DNA of 64,000 nucleotides, from the NCBI GenBank assembly GCA_900074725.1, contig LT598459.1, positions 382,467 to 446,466 on the forward strand. The letters are read 5' to 3'. Below are positions 36,561 to 46,600 of this stretch, in pieces. Position 1 is the first letter of the stretch, and each line of letters opens with the position of its first letter. The position numbers were made by a program, and so were the translations under genes. Below the pieces are notes generated by a model. The model searched no databases. It saw only the letters and a list, made by a program, of their open reading frames with translations, and was not told the origin of the DNA. This stretch comes from Lachancea dasiensis (Eukaryota; Ascomycota; Saccharomycetes; Saccharomycetales; Saccharomycetaceae).

Positions 36561-36797
36561 ATGGCCAGAGAAATCACTGATATCAAAGAGTTTTTGGAAT
36601 TGGCTAGAAGAGCCGACGTGAAGACCGCTACCGTCAAGATCAACAAGAAGTTGAACAAGGCCGGTAAGCCATTCAGACAAACTAAATTCAAGGTCAGAGG
36701 TTCCAGATACTTGTACACTTTGATTGTGAATGACGCTGGTAAGGCCAAGAAGTTGATCCAATCTTTGCCTCCAACTTTGAAGGTCAACAAGTTGTAA
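36561..36797 (+). CDS. RPL38: Ribosomal protein L38 (eL38)
   Basis: Eukaryote-specific 60S ribosomal protein. The 78-residue product starts MAREITDIKEFLELARRA and ends LPPTLKVNKL, almost identical to S. cerevisiae Rpl38 (78). The frame is open nine codons further upstream, but family length and conservation fix the start at 36561. Codon use is strongly biased (AAG, TTG, GGT, GCC, AGA), as expected for very high expression. There is no intron. The Rap1-type site upstream predicts control with other ribosomal protein genes. Its neighbour PEX30 is convergent; the pair matches YLR325C-YLR324W. Confidence 0.98.
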   Translation: MAREITDIKEFLELARRADVKTATVKINKKLNKAGKPFRQTKFKVRGSRYLYTLIVNDAGKAKKLIQSLPPTLKVNKL

Positions 36798-37070
36798 GTC
36801 AGATAGCGCGGAACAGCGGAGAATAGCATTTCGAGCCGAACTGACGTTTGGGAAGCTTTTATAATATAACTTTAAAAGAATACGTGTTTCAATTTCAAAT
36901 ATGTTTTTCGATGGGAATTCAGTACATCTGTGAAGCGGGATGTTGGCATGAATGGGCTCGCATGGGGCCCGGACATGAGGGGTAGCTACAGCACCGTGGT
37001 AGTACAGCTGTTAGTATACCAGTGCATTAAACTGCTTGTTGCATCTTTATATAAAATTAGTGGCTATATC

Positions 37071-38795
37071 TCAAACATCTTTTTTATTCTTGGCGACCGC
37101 GGGCCCATCGATAGTTGTACAAACGTCCAAGGTCTTCTGGCCCTGCGAGCTCAACGTCCCTATGTTTCCAGCAGTCTTGTCAACTTCGGTGCCCGTCACC
37201 AGGTCAGTGGGAGAGGATGCGTCTTTTTCATCAGTCGGCACCTCGTCGAGTTCACCATTCTCCTGCCCTCCACTTTTGTCCTCTCCTTCTTCTTCTTCTT
37301 CTTCTTCTTCACCATTATCTTCCCTACTTTCTTCCTCTTCATCATCAACGACAGATTGTGGCAATCGTTGGAAGCCGACTTCCTCCACAGGAGTGATTAG
37401 ATGCACATCGTTTTGATCATTGAAGGAAACTTTGCGTTTATAAGATTCCAGCTCTTTCACGTTTTCCAAAATGGTCGATGGTTGCTCTACGCCCTCTGCC
37501 CTTGCCTTTGTGTCCCCGGAGACCTCCACGGCTTGTGCGGCTACATCTGCGACGCTCGTGGCGCTGGTCAAATTATTGATGTCGAAAGCATCACACTTTA
37601 ATAATTCAGCAGTCCGTATCCATCTTCTCCTTCTCGTATATTTCGAGAAAGAATCCTCCGTGGAAGGTTTCTTCCAAGTGTTATCGTAGTAAATGAATCC
37701 GTCGTCTGTGTTGGGTTGCGCCGTTGTCCTCGAACGTGAGCTGGGAAGCTGTATAGCGCCGTCATTGGTCATGTCAAGCCTCCATGTCCTATCTACCCAT
37801 CTCCATGTCATCCCCATGTTTTCCTCAGGGAGCTTAAATTGCTCCGGGGATGGAGCTTCATTAATGAATTCATCGGTCCAAGCTGCTCTTTCGTAACTCA
37901 ACATGTTCGAAGTCCACCCAATTCCTAGCCATCTTCTTTGATTTTCGTAAATCACGTAAGTGAATCTGATAGGTTTCCCATCCTCGGTACTTCTTCTATT
38001 GGATGACAAACTTTTGACTTTGCTTTGAACTGCAGCGAATATTCCCTGATTCTTGTTGATCCCGCTCAAGTCTAAGCCGGTGATGTAAAACACCAATAGC
38101 CTTACAAGCTTGAACTTCCACAACAACTTTCGACTAACTCTTGACCACGACGAATGATAGGTTAGTAAATAAACACCAGCGAACAACAGCAAGCGACGAG
38201 GAGGGAAAATGAATAAGGTTACTATCACATACAAGGGGGATAGAAAAACCGTTGTAAACAGGAGTCGCTTGATGTCATTGCCGTTCAAGACAGCGATAGG
38301 AGATAGGAGCAAATCGGCCTTAGCATTCACACGAGTAATGACATGGACAATGTCGTCGAGTGTAGGTTTATCTTTAATCGATTCTTCCACAAAAGAGTCC
38401 AAAAGAGAATAACACCACAATGTCCCCACAAATACGAGATGCCCGAAAAACCGCAAAATATTTTGAAAGTATAGGACTGTCGTTATGTAGCCCACTACCA
38501 TCAAAACACTTGGCCATATATCATCGTTGGTCCACGTTGTTATACTCAAAACTCGATCGGCAATGATGAGGTATGGGTACAATCTCACCAATGCTTTAGA
38601 GACGGTTGGTGGAGTAGAGGTAAGTAAAGGAGAAGATTCTACTTGCTCCTGTTCATTTTCTTGATATGCCTTCTTGGTCTGGCTTTTCATGGCGCTTCTC
38701 AAGACTTTGTTGGTCTTACCACCCAAACGTATTGTTGGTTCCTCGACAAACAAAGCCCTTGTCTCACGTTCTTTAGAAACCTCACTCATTGTCAA
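37071..38795 (-). CDS. PEX30: Pex30/Pex31-family ER-peroxisome membrane protein
   Basis: Reticulon-like endoplasmic reticulum protein that marks sites of peroxisome and lipid-droplet formation. The 574 residues compare with 523 in S. cerevisiae Pex30. The membrane region spans about 85-255 with several hydrophobic stretches (for example IWPSVLMVVGYITTVLYF and RRLLLFAGVYLLTYH). A dysferlin domain follows at about 285-400, recognisable from RFTYVIYENQRRWLGIGWT and the tryptophan-rich MTWRWVDRTWRLDM. The C-terminal tail is very acidic and includes eight consecutive Glu encoded by a (GAA)n tract. It is the single pre-duplication counterpart of PEX30 (YLR324W) and PEX31 (YGR004W). The 5' end is 147 bp from divergent CWC24. 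Confidence 0.93.
   Translation of the reverse strand: MTMSEVSKERETRALFVEEPTIRLGGKTNKVLRSAMKSQTKKAYQENEQEQVESSPLLTSTPPTVSKALVRLYPYLIIADRVLSITTWTNDDIWPSVLMVVGYITTVLYFQNILRFFGHLVFVGTLWCYSLLDSFVEESIKDKPTLDDIVHVITRVNAKADLLLSPIAVLNGNDIKRLLFTTVFLSPLYVIVTLFIFPPRRLLLFAGVYLLTYHSSWSRVSRKLLWKFKLVRLLVFYITGLDLSGINKNQGIFAAVQSKVKSLSSNRRSTEDGKPIRFTYVIYENQRRWLGIGWTSNMLSYERAAWTDEFINEAPSPEQFKLPEENMGMTWRWVDRTWRLDMTNDGAIQLPSSRSRTTAQPNTDDGFIYYDNTWKKPSTEDSFSKYTRRRRWIRTAELLKCDAFDINNLTSATSVADVAAQAVEVSGDTKARAEGVEQPSTILENVKELESYKRKVSFNDQNDVHLITPVEEVGFQRLPQSVVDDEEEESREDNGEEEEEEEEGEDKSGGQENGELDEVPTDEKDASSPTDLVTGTEVDKTAGNIGTLSSQGQKTLDVCTTIDGPAVAKNKKDV
37286..37309. repeat. Trinucleotide repeat (CTT)8 inside PEX30
   Basis: Eight uninterrupted CTT units on the plus strand encode a run of Glu in the acidic tail of PEX30. 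Such tracts are prone to length change. Confidence 0.95.
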
Positions 38796-38942
38796 GGGAG
38801 TTGGTTCTCGTCTTACGGGATCGTACGATGAAAGCTTGCCTCTACTCTGTCAGTAAACGATACTAACGTTAAGTTAGTGGTCTCTTAAATTATTGCAAAA
38901 ATCCCTTCAATTTATAACGTACTTGCTCATCGCACCACTAAA

Positions 38943-39662
38943 ATGTTCAAGAAACGAAGGATCAAGGGAGGGACAACTGCATCTAAACGCCAGAAAATCG
39001 TACAGACGAAGTCCGAAGTGTTGCAGCTACCATCGTTGGAAAAATATGGGCTTAACGGTAACAAATCTGACTCAGCTGTTGACGAAACCTCATTAGAACC
39101 GAGCCTCGACCACAATAGCGATGATGAGAAAGGCTTCAGTGGCGACACAGACACAAATACGAAAAGTACGCTAGGCCATAATTCTGACCTGGCTGCCATC
39201 GGGGTTGAGTTATTGGACGATAAGCCTGCGACTTCGATCTCGAATGATCTAAATCCCACAAAAAATTCACACTCTGATATGAAAACCACGCTATACATGG
39301 ACTATCAACCAGACGTTTGTAAGGATTTCAAACAAACCGGGTTTTGTGGCTATGGGGATAGTTGTAAGTTCCTGCATATACGAGATGACTTCAAGACGGG
39401 GTGGAAACTAAACCAAGAATGGAAAGTTGATCTTTCTAGAGAAGACATCAAACAGCTCGAAGACGTTCCGTTTAAATGTCTCATTTGCAAACAGGATTAT
39501 AAATTTCCTGTGGTAACTAATTGTGGTCATTATTTCTGCAGCGCTTGTTTTATGAACAGGGCCAAAAAAACTACAAAATGCTATGTTTGTTCGGAGGACA
39601 CTCATGGGGTGGCTCGAAGCGCCAAAAATCTGGCTAGTATATTGAAGAAACAGCCTACGTGA
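38943..39662 (+). CDS. CWC24: Spliceosome-associated Cwc24 (CCCH and RING)
   Basis: Splicing factor of the Prp19-associated group, orthologous to human RNF113; it guards the 5' splice site before the first catalytic step. The 239 residues compare with 259 in S. cerevisiae (YLR323C). The CCCH zinc finger uses C126, C135, C141 and H145 (CKDFKQTGFCGYGDSCKFLH). The RING finger uses C179, C182, C194, H196, C199, C202, C213 and C216. The first 110 residues are polar and disordered. A PAC-like CTCATCGC lies 10 bp before the start codon. It is followed by the convergent CUL3 at 28 bp. Confidence 0.95.
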   Translation: MFKKRRIKGGTTASKRQKIVQTKSEVLQLPSLEKYGLNGNKSDSAVDETSLEPSLDHNSDDEKGFSGDTDTNTKSTLGHNSDLAAIGVELLDDKPATSISNDLNPTKNSHSDMKTTLYMDYQPDVCKDFKQTGFCGYGDSCKFLHIRDDFKTGWKLNQEWKVDLSREDIKQLEDVPFKCLICKQDYKFPVVTNCGHYFCSACFMNRAKKTTKCYVCSEDTHGVARSAKNLASILKKQPT

Positions 39663-39690
39663 AAAGTTGAGCCCAACGAAATATGAGAGC

Positions 39691-41874
39691 TCATGGTAAA
39701 TAATGGTAAAAGGAACTTTCTTCAGAATCGCGCTGCAAGTATTCCCGCTCCACCAGCCTCTCTAAACTGGCCTGAAATAAATCTGGGGTTACATCAAACC
39801 TGTGGCACAGAATTTTTCGTGTCTCTTCAAAGAGCATGTCGCAATACATTTTACTTGCGCCTTTCATTAGTCTTACGACAGCTGCCTCTGTGCATCCTTG
39901 CCGTTCCATTGCAACGTCATGTAAGGTATTATTGGTGCGCATTACTCCTTGTGAGTCAGAATCTTGTTTAGAGAGCACAGCAAGCACTTTCACCTTGGTG
40001 GATGGTGCCGAGAATGAGTAATTTAACCGAAATTTGTCAGAAGGGAGTATTTTTTTGTTCATAGGCTGTTTTTTCAGCAGGCGGGTTTTCGGTGCAACAG
40101 CGATCGTTAACAAGTTCCTAATCAGCTCTTTTTCTTCAATGTGCGTAAGGTCACCTATTTCTTGGGCTGTCAACTCCACATAGTCTTCAAATAGCATAAG
40201 GATGATTGCCGCAAAGACAGGCATAGTGATTATATGGTAGCTCTTTGAAAATTGAATCCCGATATCCATAGAACCGAGATGATAGGCCCATTTCAAGACT
40301 CTACCACTATAGGTTTTCATATAATGGTTTTCAAAATCAAGTTTTAAGGCCTCAAGAGCACTTGGAAGAACTACATCTTCTTCATTACTCATTTGCTGGA
40401 ACGGCCAGCAGGTCGGGGTGAGCACATTCATCTCGTATTCCACAGGAACGTGATATGCTTGATGGAATCTTGTGTTATTGGTTTGAGACAAGGCAATATC
40501 TCTAAACATACCGTCAGGCTTCTGAGCGAACACGGCACCCACTTCTTCGCGCATTCTGTTCACAAACATTTTTTCAAACTTCAAGGAGGAGCGCTGCTGT
40601 AAAAGTCGCTTTGACATTTGTTGCTGATACAGTTTTTCGAAAAAATCTTTGTCCTTAAGGAGCTTAAAGACTGCTATGCAGTCATCGATATGTTTTTTGA
40701 ACGATTCCTCAGATGTTGAGGGAGCCCGGAGCATCGAATCAAGATAAATCGCCAAATTTTCGGCGGTTTTTCTGCTGTTCTGATTAAAGCACACAGATAA
40801 TGCCTCGTTGACTGCTTGCAAACCATTCAAGTCATCATCCTCTTGGCTCTTAAACACAACTTCGTACTTTTCCTTCAGCGCAATCATCTCTTGCATCCAC
40901 TTGACCGCAACCTGTGTCTTTTTCTTCAAGTTTAGGTCCTCAGCAATTGCCAACCCTTCTCCAACAATATATTGAGAACATTGCTTCCAAAGCTTTTTCC
41001 TGTCGTTTTGAATTTGACATTGCCCAAATAACAACCTTAGTGATGAGTATTGTTCAGTCCTCAAAATTTCTGGCACGACTTCCATGGCCACAATATGTAT
41101 ATTTTCGGATATCATGATTTCTTCTACCACTTTAGCAATTTTAATGGATACATCACTGTTCAGAAACTTAGCATCTAATCTGCGTTCACCACATAAGAGT
41201 GATTCGACTTCCTGTGGATATGCCGTAAGGTCACCACTGTAATACTTAGCATGACTCCTATAATATTCTTGAGTTTCGTGAAGAAGAAAAGGCTCAAATT
41301 CAGTTGCGTAATATGTGCTATCCTCGTCTGTGATTGTTTCCATCATTTCTACTAAGCTTCTCAGGCTATCGAAATCTACCTGCGAAGCCTTCGAACGAGC
41401 TGCATTGATGTTTTGAATCATCAGGTCCTGAAGTTGGTCCTTTGACGATTTTAAAATTATATCGCGAAAGAGGTCTAAACCCATATGATAAATTGGTGGC
41501 TTGCGATTTTCTTTACAATATACCTTATCCAGGTACATTGTCACATTACTTATAAGCCGAAGACTTTCGCAGTGATTATACCAGATCGATAAAATGTCTC
41601 GTAAGTAGGATTCGGACTCAGAATGTAAATGGGTCCGTGTGATATCCTGAAGCCTCCGTTCGATGGTGTGGTGTAATTCTTCATAAAGCTTCTCCCCCTG
41701 TCTTCGTAAGGTTATGCAATAGACAGCGTGGAATAAAGTCTGAAACGATAATTCACTAACTCGGCCATCAAATATTAATTTTATAGCGTCCTTTAGTATC
41801 TTCCATGATGCATCGAACGTAGTGTTCGATTTATTGTCCAAGCCGCCCGGCGATCGTATTTGAATTTTGAACAT
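39691..41874 (-). CDS. CUL3: Cullin Cul3
   Basis: Scaffold of a cullin-RING ubiquitin ligase; in S. cerevisiae, Cul3 with Ela1/Elc1 helps degrade stalled RNA polymerase II. The 727 residues match 744 there. N-terminal cullin repeats run to about residue 380. The cullin homology domain follows (about 400-620), with CIAVFKLLKDKDFFEKLYQQ and MSKRLL near its start. The C-terminal winged helix carries the NEDD8/Rub1 site: VVRLMKGA resembles the usual IVRIMKxRK and its Lys is the expected acceptor. The last residues are YHYLP, where other cullins end in YxYLA. Position between PEX30/31 and SWC4 matches YGR003W. Confidence 0.94.
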   Translation of the reverse strand: MFKIQIRSPGGLDNKSNTTFDASWKILKDAIKLIFDGRVSELSFQTLFHAVYCITLRRQGEKLYEELHHTIERRLQDITRTHLHSESESYLRDILSIWYNHCESLRLISNVTMYLDKVYCKENRKPPIYHMGLDLFRDIILKSSKDQLQDLMIQNINAARSKASQVDFDSLRSLVEMMETITDEDSTYYATEFEPFLLHETQEYYRSHAKYYSGDLTAYPQEVESLLCGERRLDAKFLNSDVSIKIAKVVEEIMISENIHIVAMEVVPEILRTEQYSSLRLLFGQCQIQNDRKKLWKQCSQYIVGEGLAIAEDLNLKKKTQVAVKWMQEMIALKEKYEVVFKSQEDDDLNGLQAVNEALSVCFNQNSRKTAENLAIYLDSMLRAPSTSEESFKKHIDDCIAVFKLLKDKDFFEKLYQQQMSKRLLQQRSSLKFEKMFVNRMREEVGAVFAQKPDGMFRDIALSQTNNTRFHQAYHVPVEYEMNVLTPTCWPFQQMSNEEDVVLPSALEALKLDFENHYMKTYSGRVLKWAYHLGSMDIGIQFSKSYHIITMPVFAAIILMLFEDYVELTAQEIGDLTHIEEKELIRNLLTIAVAPKTRLLKKQPMNKKILPSDKFRLNYSFSAPSTKVKVLAVLSKQDSDSQGVMRTNNTLHDVAMERQGCTEAAVVRLMKGASKMYCDMLFEETRKILCHRFDVTPDLFQASLERLVEREYLQRDSEESSFYHYLP

Positions 41875-42089
41875 TACTGATTATGTCTGGATAAAGAGTA
41901 CAGTGGGGTAATGATAGGAGCAATTACTTTTTATTCTGTGGTTTCCTTGGCTCCTTTGAAGTTTAAAAGGTTACCTTTTCTACAAAGTCTAAATGAAATT
42001 AATTCAAAAATCATTGAATGTATAAATACGGCAACAAACGCTTAGAGAACCTCTAGATTAAAAGCAAACGACACTCGGAAAGAACCGAT

Positions 42090-43487
42090 ATGTCATCTTC
42101 GGATATCTTTGATGTTTTGAATATCCAAAGAACTGGTAGTCCGGGCTCTTCTGGAGCTACTCCAGCACCAAGTCGGACTCCTAAAGCTCAGGTCAGTGGA
42201 ATGCAGAGAGAACTGTATAATCTCCTGGGAGACAACACACCTCCAGTGGCTATCCAAAAAAGTACGAAATTCAAAGACAAGCTGCGCGCCATGGCAAAAC
42301 CATCTCCATGGACTTTCGCCGAATTTCAACCTTCGCCGCACGTAAAACTACAACATTGGGTAAAGGGCTCTAAAGAGTTGGTAGGTCAGCAGCCACAGAC
42401 TAATACATTTGGAAAGTACAATACGGAACTAACGATTCCTACCTTCACTAAAGAGGAATACGATAGTTTCATGGGAAGTACACATGAGCAAATTGGGAGC
42501 GAAAAGTGGGAATACTCTGAAATTGAAGGGCTCTTCAATCTGTGTCGAAAATATGACTTGCGTTGGTTTGTCATACAAGATCGTTACGAAGGAAAAGGAG
42601 GAAGAACCCTCGAAGACATAAAGGAGATTTTTTATTATGTTTGTCACCAATACTTTCTGATGAAAAGCCCTGACAATCCACTAGTACCATCTCTAAACTT
42701 CTCAAAAGAAAAAGAAGTAGAGCGGAAGAAATATTTACAGAGGCTTCTTTCAAGATCAGCTGCCGAAATTGCTGAAGAAGAAGCTTTGATCGTCGAGTCC
42801 AAGAAGTTCGAAATGGCAGCGAAAAGGACATCCAGCGAAAGAGACAGTCTATTGCGTCTTTTAGACTCGCCAAATGCTGATAAGCCTATCGGACAGTTTT
42901 TAACTTCTCAAGGTATGACTCAGCTATACAATAGTCTTCTCTCGGATAAAAGCAAGAAGCGCAAGCACGATCAAGTTGTTCCTGAAAATCCTTGGATGAA
43001 ACAGCAGCAGCAATTTGCGCAACAAAAACAACAGATGCAGCAGTTACACGATCAAAAGGTTAGCAGTAGTAGTAACAGCAACAATAACAGTAACAGTAAT
43101 AGTAACAGTCAGAATGCAGTGAAGAAGACCAAAAAACAAAAGCAAGAAATGCAGATAGCTGTAAAGAGGAAGGCGGACAGTGAGTATGCAGAACAGCTTC
43201 TCAAAAGCTTTACAGCAGATGAACGAAAATCCATGGGAGTTCAACTGCACGGTGAAAAGCTACCATCTGGTGCGTACTTGAGATCCACCAGAATATCTAC
43301 TTTCAAGGCAGCTACCCAAGGCAAGATCGCAACAACTTTGCAAGAATTGGGGCTCCCAGCTAGACCTGCGATGCCCACATATGAAGTGATAAGATATCAT
43401 GAGGCGCTACTCAGCCGAATTAACAATCTACTGGATTTGAAAAAGCAGGTGGATAAGCTGGAAGCAGAGAGAGATATCAAAAACTGA
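42090..43487 (+). CDS. SWC4: SWR1/NuA4 shared subunit Swc4 (DMAP1)
   Basis: Subunit shared by the SWR1 remodeller (H2A.Z deposition) and NuA4 acetyltransferase; homologous to human DMAP1. The 465 residues match 476 in S. cerevisiae. The protein starts MSSSDIFDVLNIQR. The SANT domain lies near 130-190 (EKWEYSEIEGLFNLCRKYDL, then RWFVIQDRYE). A Gln-rich stretch and a Ser/Asn run follow near 315-345, encoded by AAC/AGT repeats at about 43063-43110. The C-terminal region contains AATQGKIATTLQELGL, conserved in DMAP1. It is divergent from CUL3 and convergent with MMS22, combining neighbours found on chromosomes VII and XII of S. cerevisiae. Confidence 0.95.
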   Translation: MSSSDIFDVLNIQRTGSPGSSGATPAPSRTPKAQVSGMQRELYNLLGDNTPPVAIQKSTKFKDKLRAMAKPSPWTFAEFQPSPHVKLQHWVKGSKELVGQQPQTNTFGKYNTELTIPTFTKEEYDSFMGSTHEQIGSEKWEYSEIEGLFNLCRKYDLRWFVIQDRYEGKGGRTLEDIKEIFYYVCHQYFLMKSPDNPLVPSLNFSKEKEVERKKYLQRLLSRSAAEIAEEEALIVESKKFEMAAKRTSSERDSLLRLLDSPNADKPIGQFLTSQGMTQLYNSLLSDKSKKRKHDQVVPENPWMKQQQQFAQQKQQMQQLHDQKVSSSSNSNNNSNSNSNSQNAVKKTKKQKQEMQIAVKRKADSEYAEQLLKSFTADERKSMGVQLHGEKLPSGAYLRSTRISTFKAATQGKIATTLQELGLPARPAMPTYEVIRYHEALLSRINNLLDLKKQVDKLEAERDIKN

Positions 43488-43649
43488 TGTTCTCTGCTAG
43501 TTCAACACCCGATTTTCACCCTTTCCACTAAACGCAAGAAAAGCGTTGCATTCTGTGGTCTATCATAAATATCATATTATGCCTTAAATGGGGTACTGCT
43601 CGCCGCAGTCTATGCAATAAATTTACTTTCTATCGGTACTAAAACTAAG

Positions 43650-46600
43650 CTACCGAATATTGGATTTTGTTGTTGAATTTCTGTTTAGACGGACAACTGC
43701 AGAAAGTTTCGAAAGATAGTCTTCTACTTCGGGCGCCAAGGGGCTTGTAATGCTTTCCATGGGAATAAATGCCCGAAGATTATGCTTCTCGATCTGTTTC
43801 CTTACCTGGCTGAGGAAAGGATTGCTGATTTTCCATGCAGATTGATTCTCTAGTACCATTACGTTTGAAGAAGACTTATCCAGAAACTCTTCACACATAG
43901 CGATTAGCTTCGCATGCTCTAAAAATCCTGATGATATTTTCAAATTTTGTCCAAAAAATACACATAGCTCCTTGTAAAAATTGGCCTCAGCCTCGCTGCT
44001 AATCGAAGCTGTGTTTTGCCGACTGAAAATTTGACTTAATATCAAATGGAGGCGGTACAACCCGTAAAACTCTGAGGAGCTGACCTGACAGAAGGTTGTC
44101 GCCAGCCGTCTGTTGATTAGCTGTATTAAGGCAAGCAGCGCCCACCATTGGTTGCCAGCTACTACGTTCGCCTCAGTCAGAAGTGCGAAAAACACATAAT
44201 CGTTGGAGTAAAGACCTGTTCCAAAAGTGGACGCAAGTTTATCAATAAAAGGCTGTACTGGCTGCCCTTGTGAACTAGTATTCAGAAGCTCTTCCTCGAT
44301 ATATGATGCCCTCTCGGTCTCATCTTTCAAGCGAAACAAGATCTCACGAAATAAGCTTTTCTGCGTTTCTGCTTCTGATATACTGAATTGGCTTTTGAGA
44401 TGCAAAAAATCTGCGTTGTTCTTCATGGAATCCACAAACTCAGTGTTCAAAAATTTTGTAACGTCCATTATCAGTGGCGCATGGGGTGCGGTTAATTGCC
44501 TAGCTCTGAGTTTGGCTATGAACGCTGTGATCAATGAGTCGTCGTGAACCTTTTTTAAGGCACGCAGGGTTCGGGTTATGATTTCAAAATGAGTGGCCGT
44601 GAAAGGTAGAGTCGGAAATATTTTGAAAGTATGATCTCTTCTTGAGAGGGCTCTCAAAAACTTTATGAACTGAACATCCCTTCTCTGTGACAAGTAGTCA
44701 ACAGCAGTTCGAAGGAAAATGTGCCTTATCTGTAAAAAAGACGATGCATCACAATTATCAATAATTTTAGTATAGAAAGGTATGCTTTGATCTTTCGTAG
44801 AACTGAAATTGTTATAGTTCACTACAGACCACCATGTCATCGCTTTCTCTGAAACCAGGAACTTGGTAACTGCAAAATGAAAGTGGTAAAGATAGTCTTC
44901 CTCATTGGCGAGATTGCCAACGATCTGGTACAAATGGCTCATGACCCAACCAGTATCTAAAATATGCAGGTGTTTTTCGTAGAACCCGAGCATTGGGATG
45001 AGCTCATGCTTTTTTTTTTGCTTGATTAAAAGAGTCATAGCGGTATAAAGACCTTTCAACAAGAATGGCAGCGACTTTCCTATCTCTCCTTCAAGAGCGT
45101 ATACGCGCTTAAAAAATTGAGACATTGCTCCATCTTCGATCAAACCGCGACCATTTGCCATTTGCTGGAAAATTTGATAAACAATTCTTGCCTTTGTTAT
45201 GAAGCCTTTTCTCGCGTTTGTTAGGAGCAAGGAGCAAAATCCTGTCAAGATTATTTCATACATTTTATGCGGTGCGAATACTTTCTCTACCTCCCGCTTG
45301 ACGTAAGGGTTGCAAAGATCTTCGAATTTAGACTCGAAGTTCGTGCTTGCTTTTGTTGCAAGCACCGACAAAAGGTTGATTCTGTTCACTAGTAAAACCG
45401 GGTTGTTCAATGATACCATCTGCCCCAGCGGAGTAACCCTCTCAAGCTGCACGACTGACATAGGACAAGATTTAAGAAGATCAAGAAAAGCGTTAAAGAC
45501 CGACTTGAAAGGTGGCTTCCAGTCTAGGGTACCATATATCGGTCGATCAGTATCTGCATCGTTTTCCTCATCAAAGTTTTGAAATTTTTTAACCTTGAAC
45601 AAGTCATATAGCTTTTGAATCAAAGAGTAATCAACTTGCCACGACCAACGAGTAGTACAATAATGAACAAAGTTGAGCCACTCTGTAACCCCATTAAATG
45701 AGTTATCTAACTCGGCTATTGACCATGACATTTTTTCCGTCGGGAAATATCTGATAATTAAAAGAGCAATCTTAGGTGGAAACGACACAGTTGGGATTTT
45801 ATCCCAAAACTCTTGAGGCGATACAATGTGTCCGGCGACCTGCGACAAAAATTCATAAGAGTTAATCAGAAGCTTATCTATAATGTCAATACCATTACAT
45901 TTTGAGAGAAGTTTGAAAAAGGAGACTGTATGACCAACAATTTTCCCTGAAATCTCCTGAGCCATTATCTTCGATGTTCTCGAGTATCGCGTTACTTGCA
46001 ACAGCATTATTTGACATGCAGCAATCTGATAAAAGTGCACAGGTTTTGCTCGATTTCTCAAAATATTAACTTTAGATCTGAAAGCTTTATGAAAATCATC
46101 CACGATTATCCAAAGACCCGGGTTATCAAGGTCGGATAGCATTCTCACAATAGCATCGTTCATCGAAAGCACTTCAAAGTCAGAAGCGCCCTTTTCGATA
46201 AGGTGGCTGAATATGTCTTGAAGATGTTGAGAGACGTTTGAATCAAACTTTGAAAGTTTGAAGCTTTTGCCGGATAAGGCAATTTCTGTGGTATCAGGAG
46301 AATTACATTTAATGCCCGTAATCGCAGAAGCTAATATTTCAAAAGAGCTCGAATTATATTCCTCTCTTTCGGAAGGTCTTTCAATCTCTGAGCGTTCTCT
46401 ATGTTGATCGGGTTTCTTGACAATGCTAAACCTGTTCCCTTCCCCCTCTACAGCTGTTTCGAAGGCAACGGGCCCCGCAGCTCGAAAAAAGGGTGTGACA
46501 AAATTAGAGAGAACATCACCGCTCGGCGTCTTGCGATATACAGAACCCTCCCTTGCACTTTTTGTACCGTTGGAATTACAGTGAGCAGCTTTCTTCGCTT

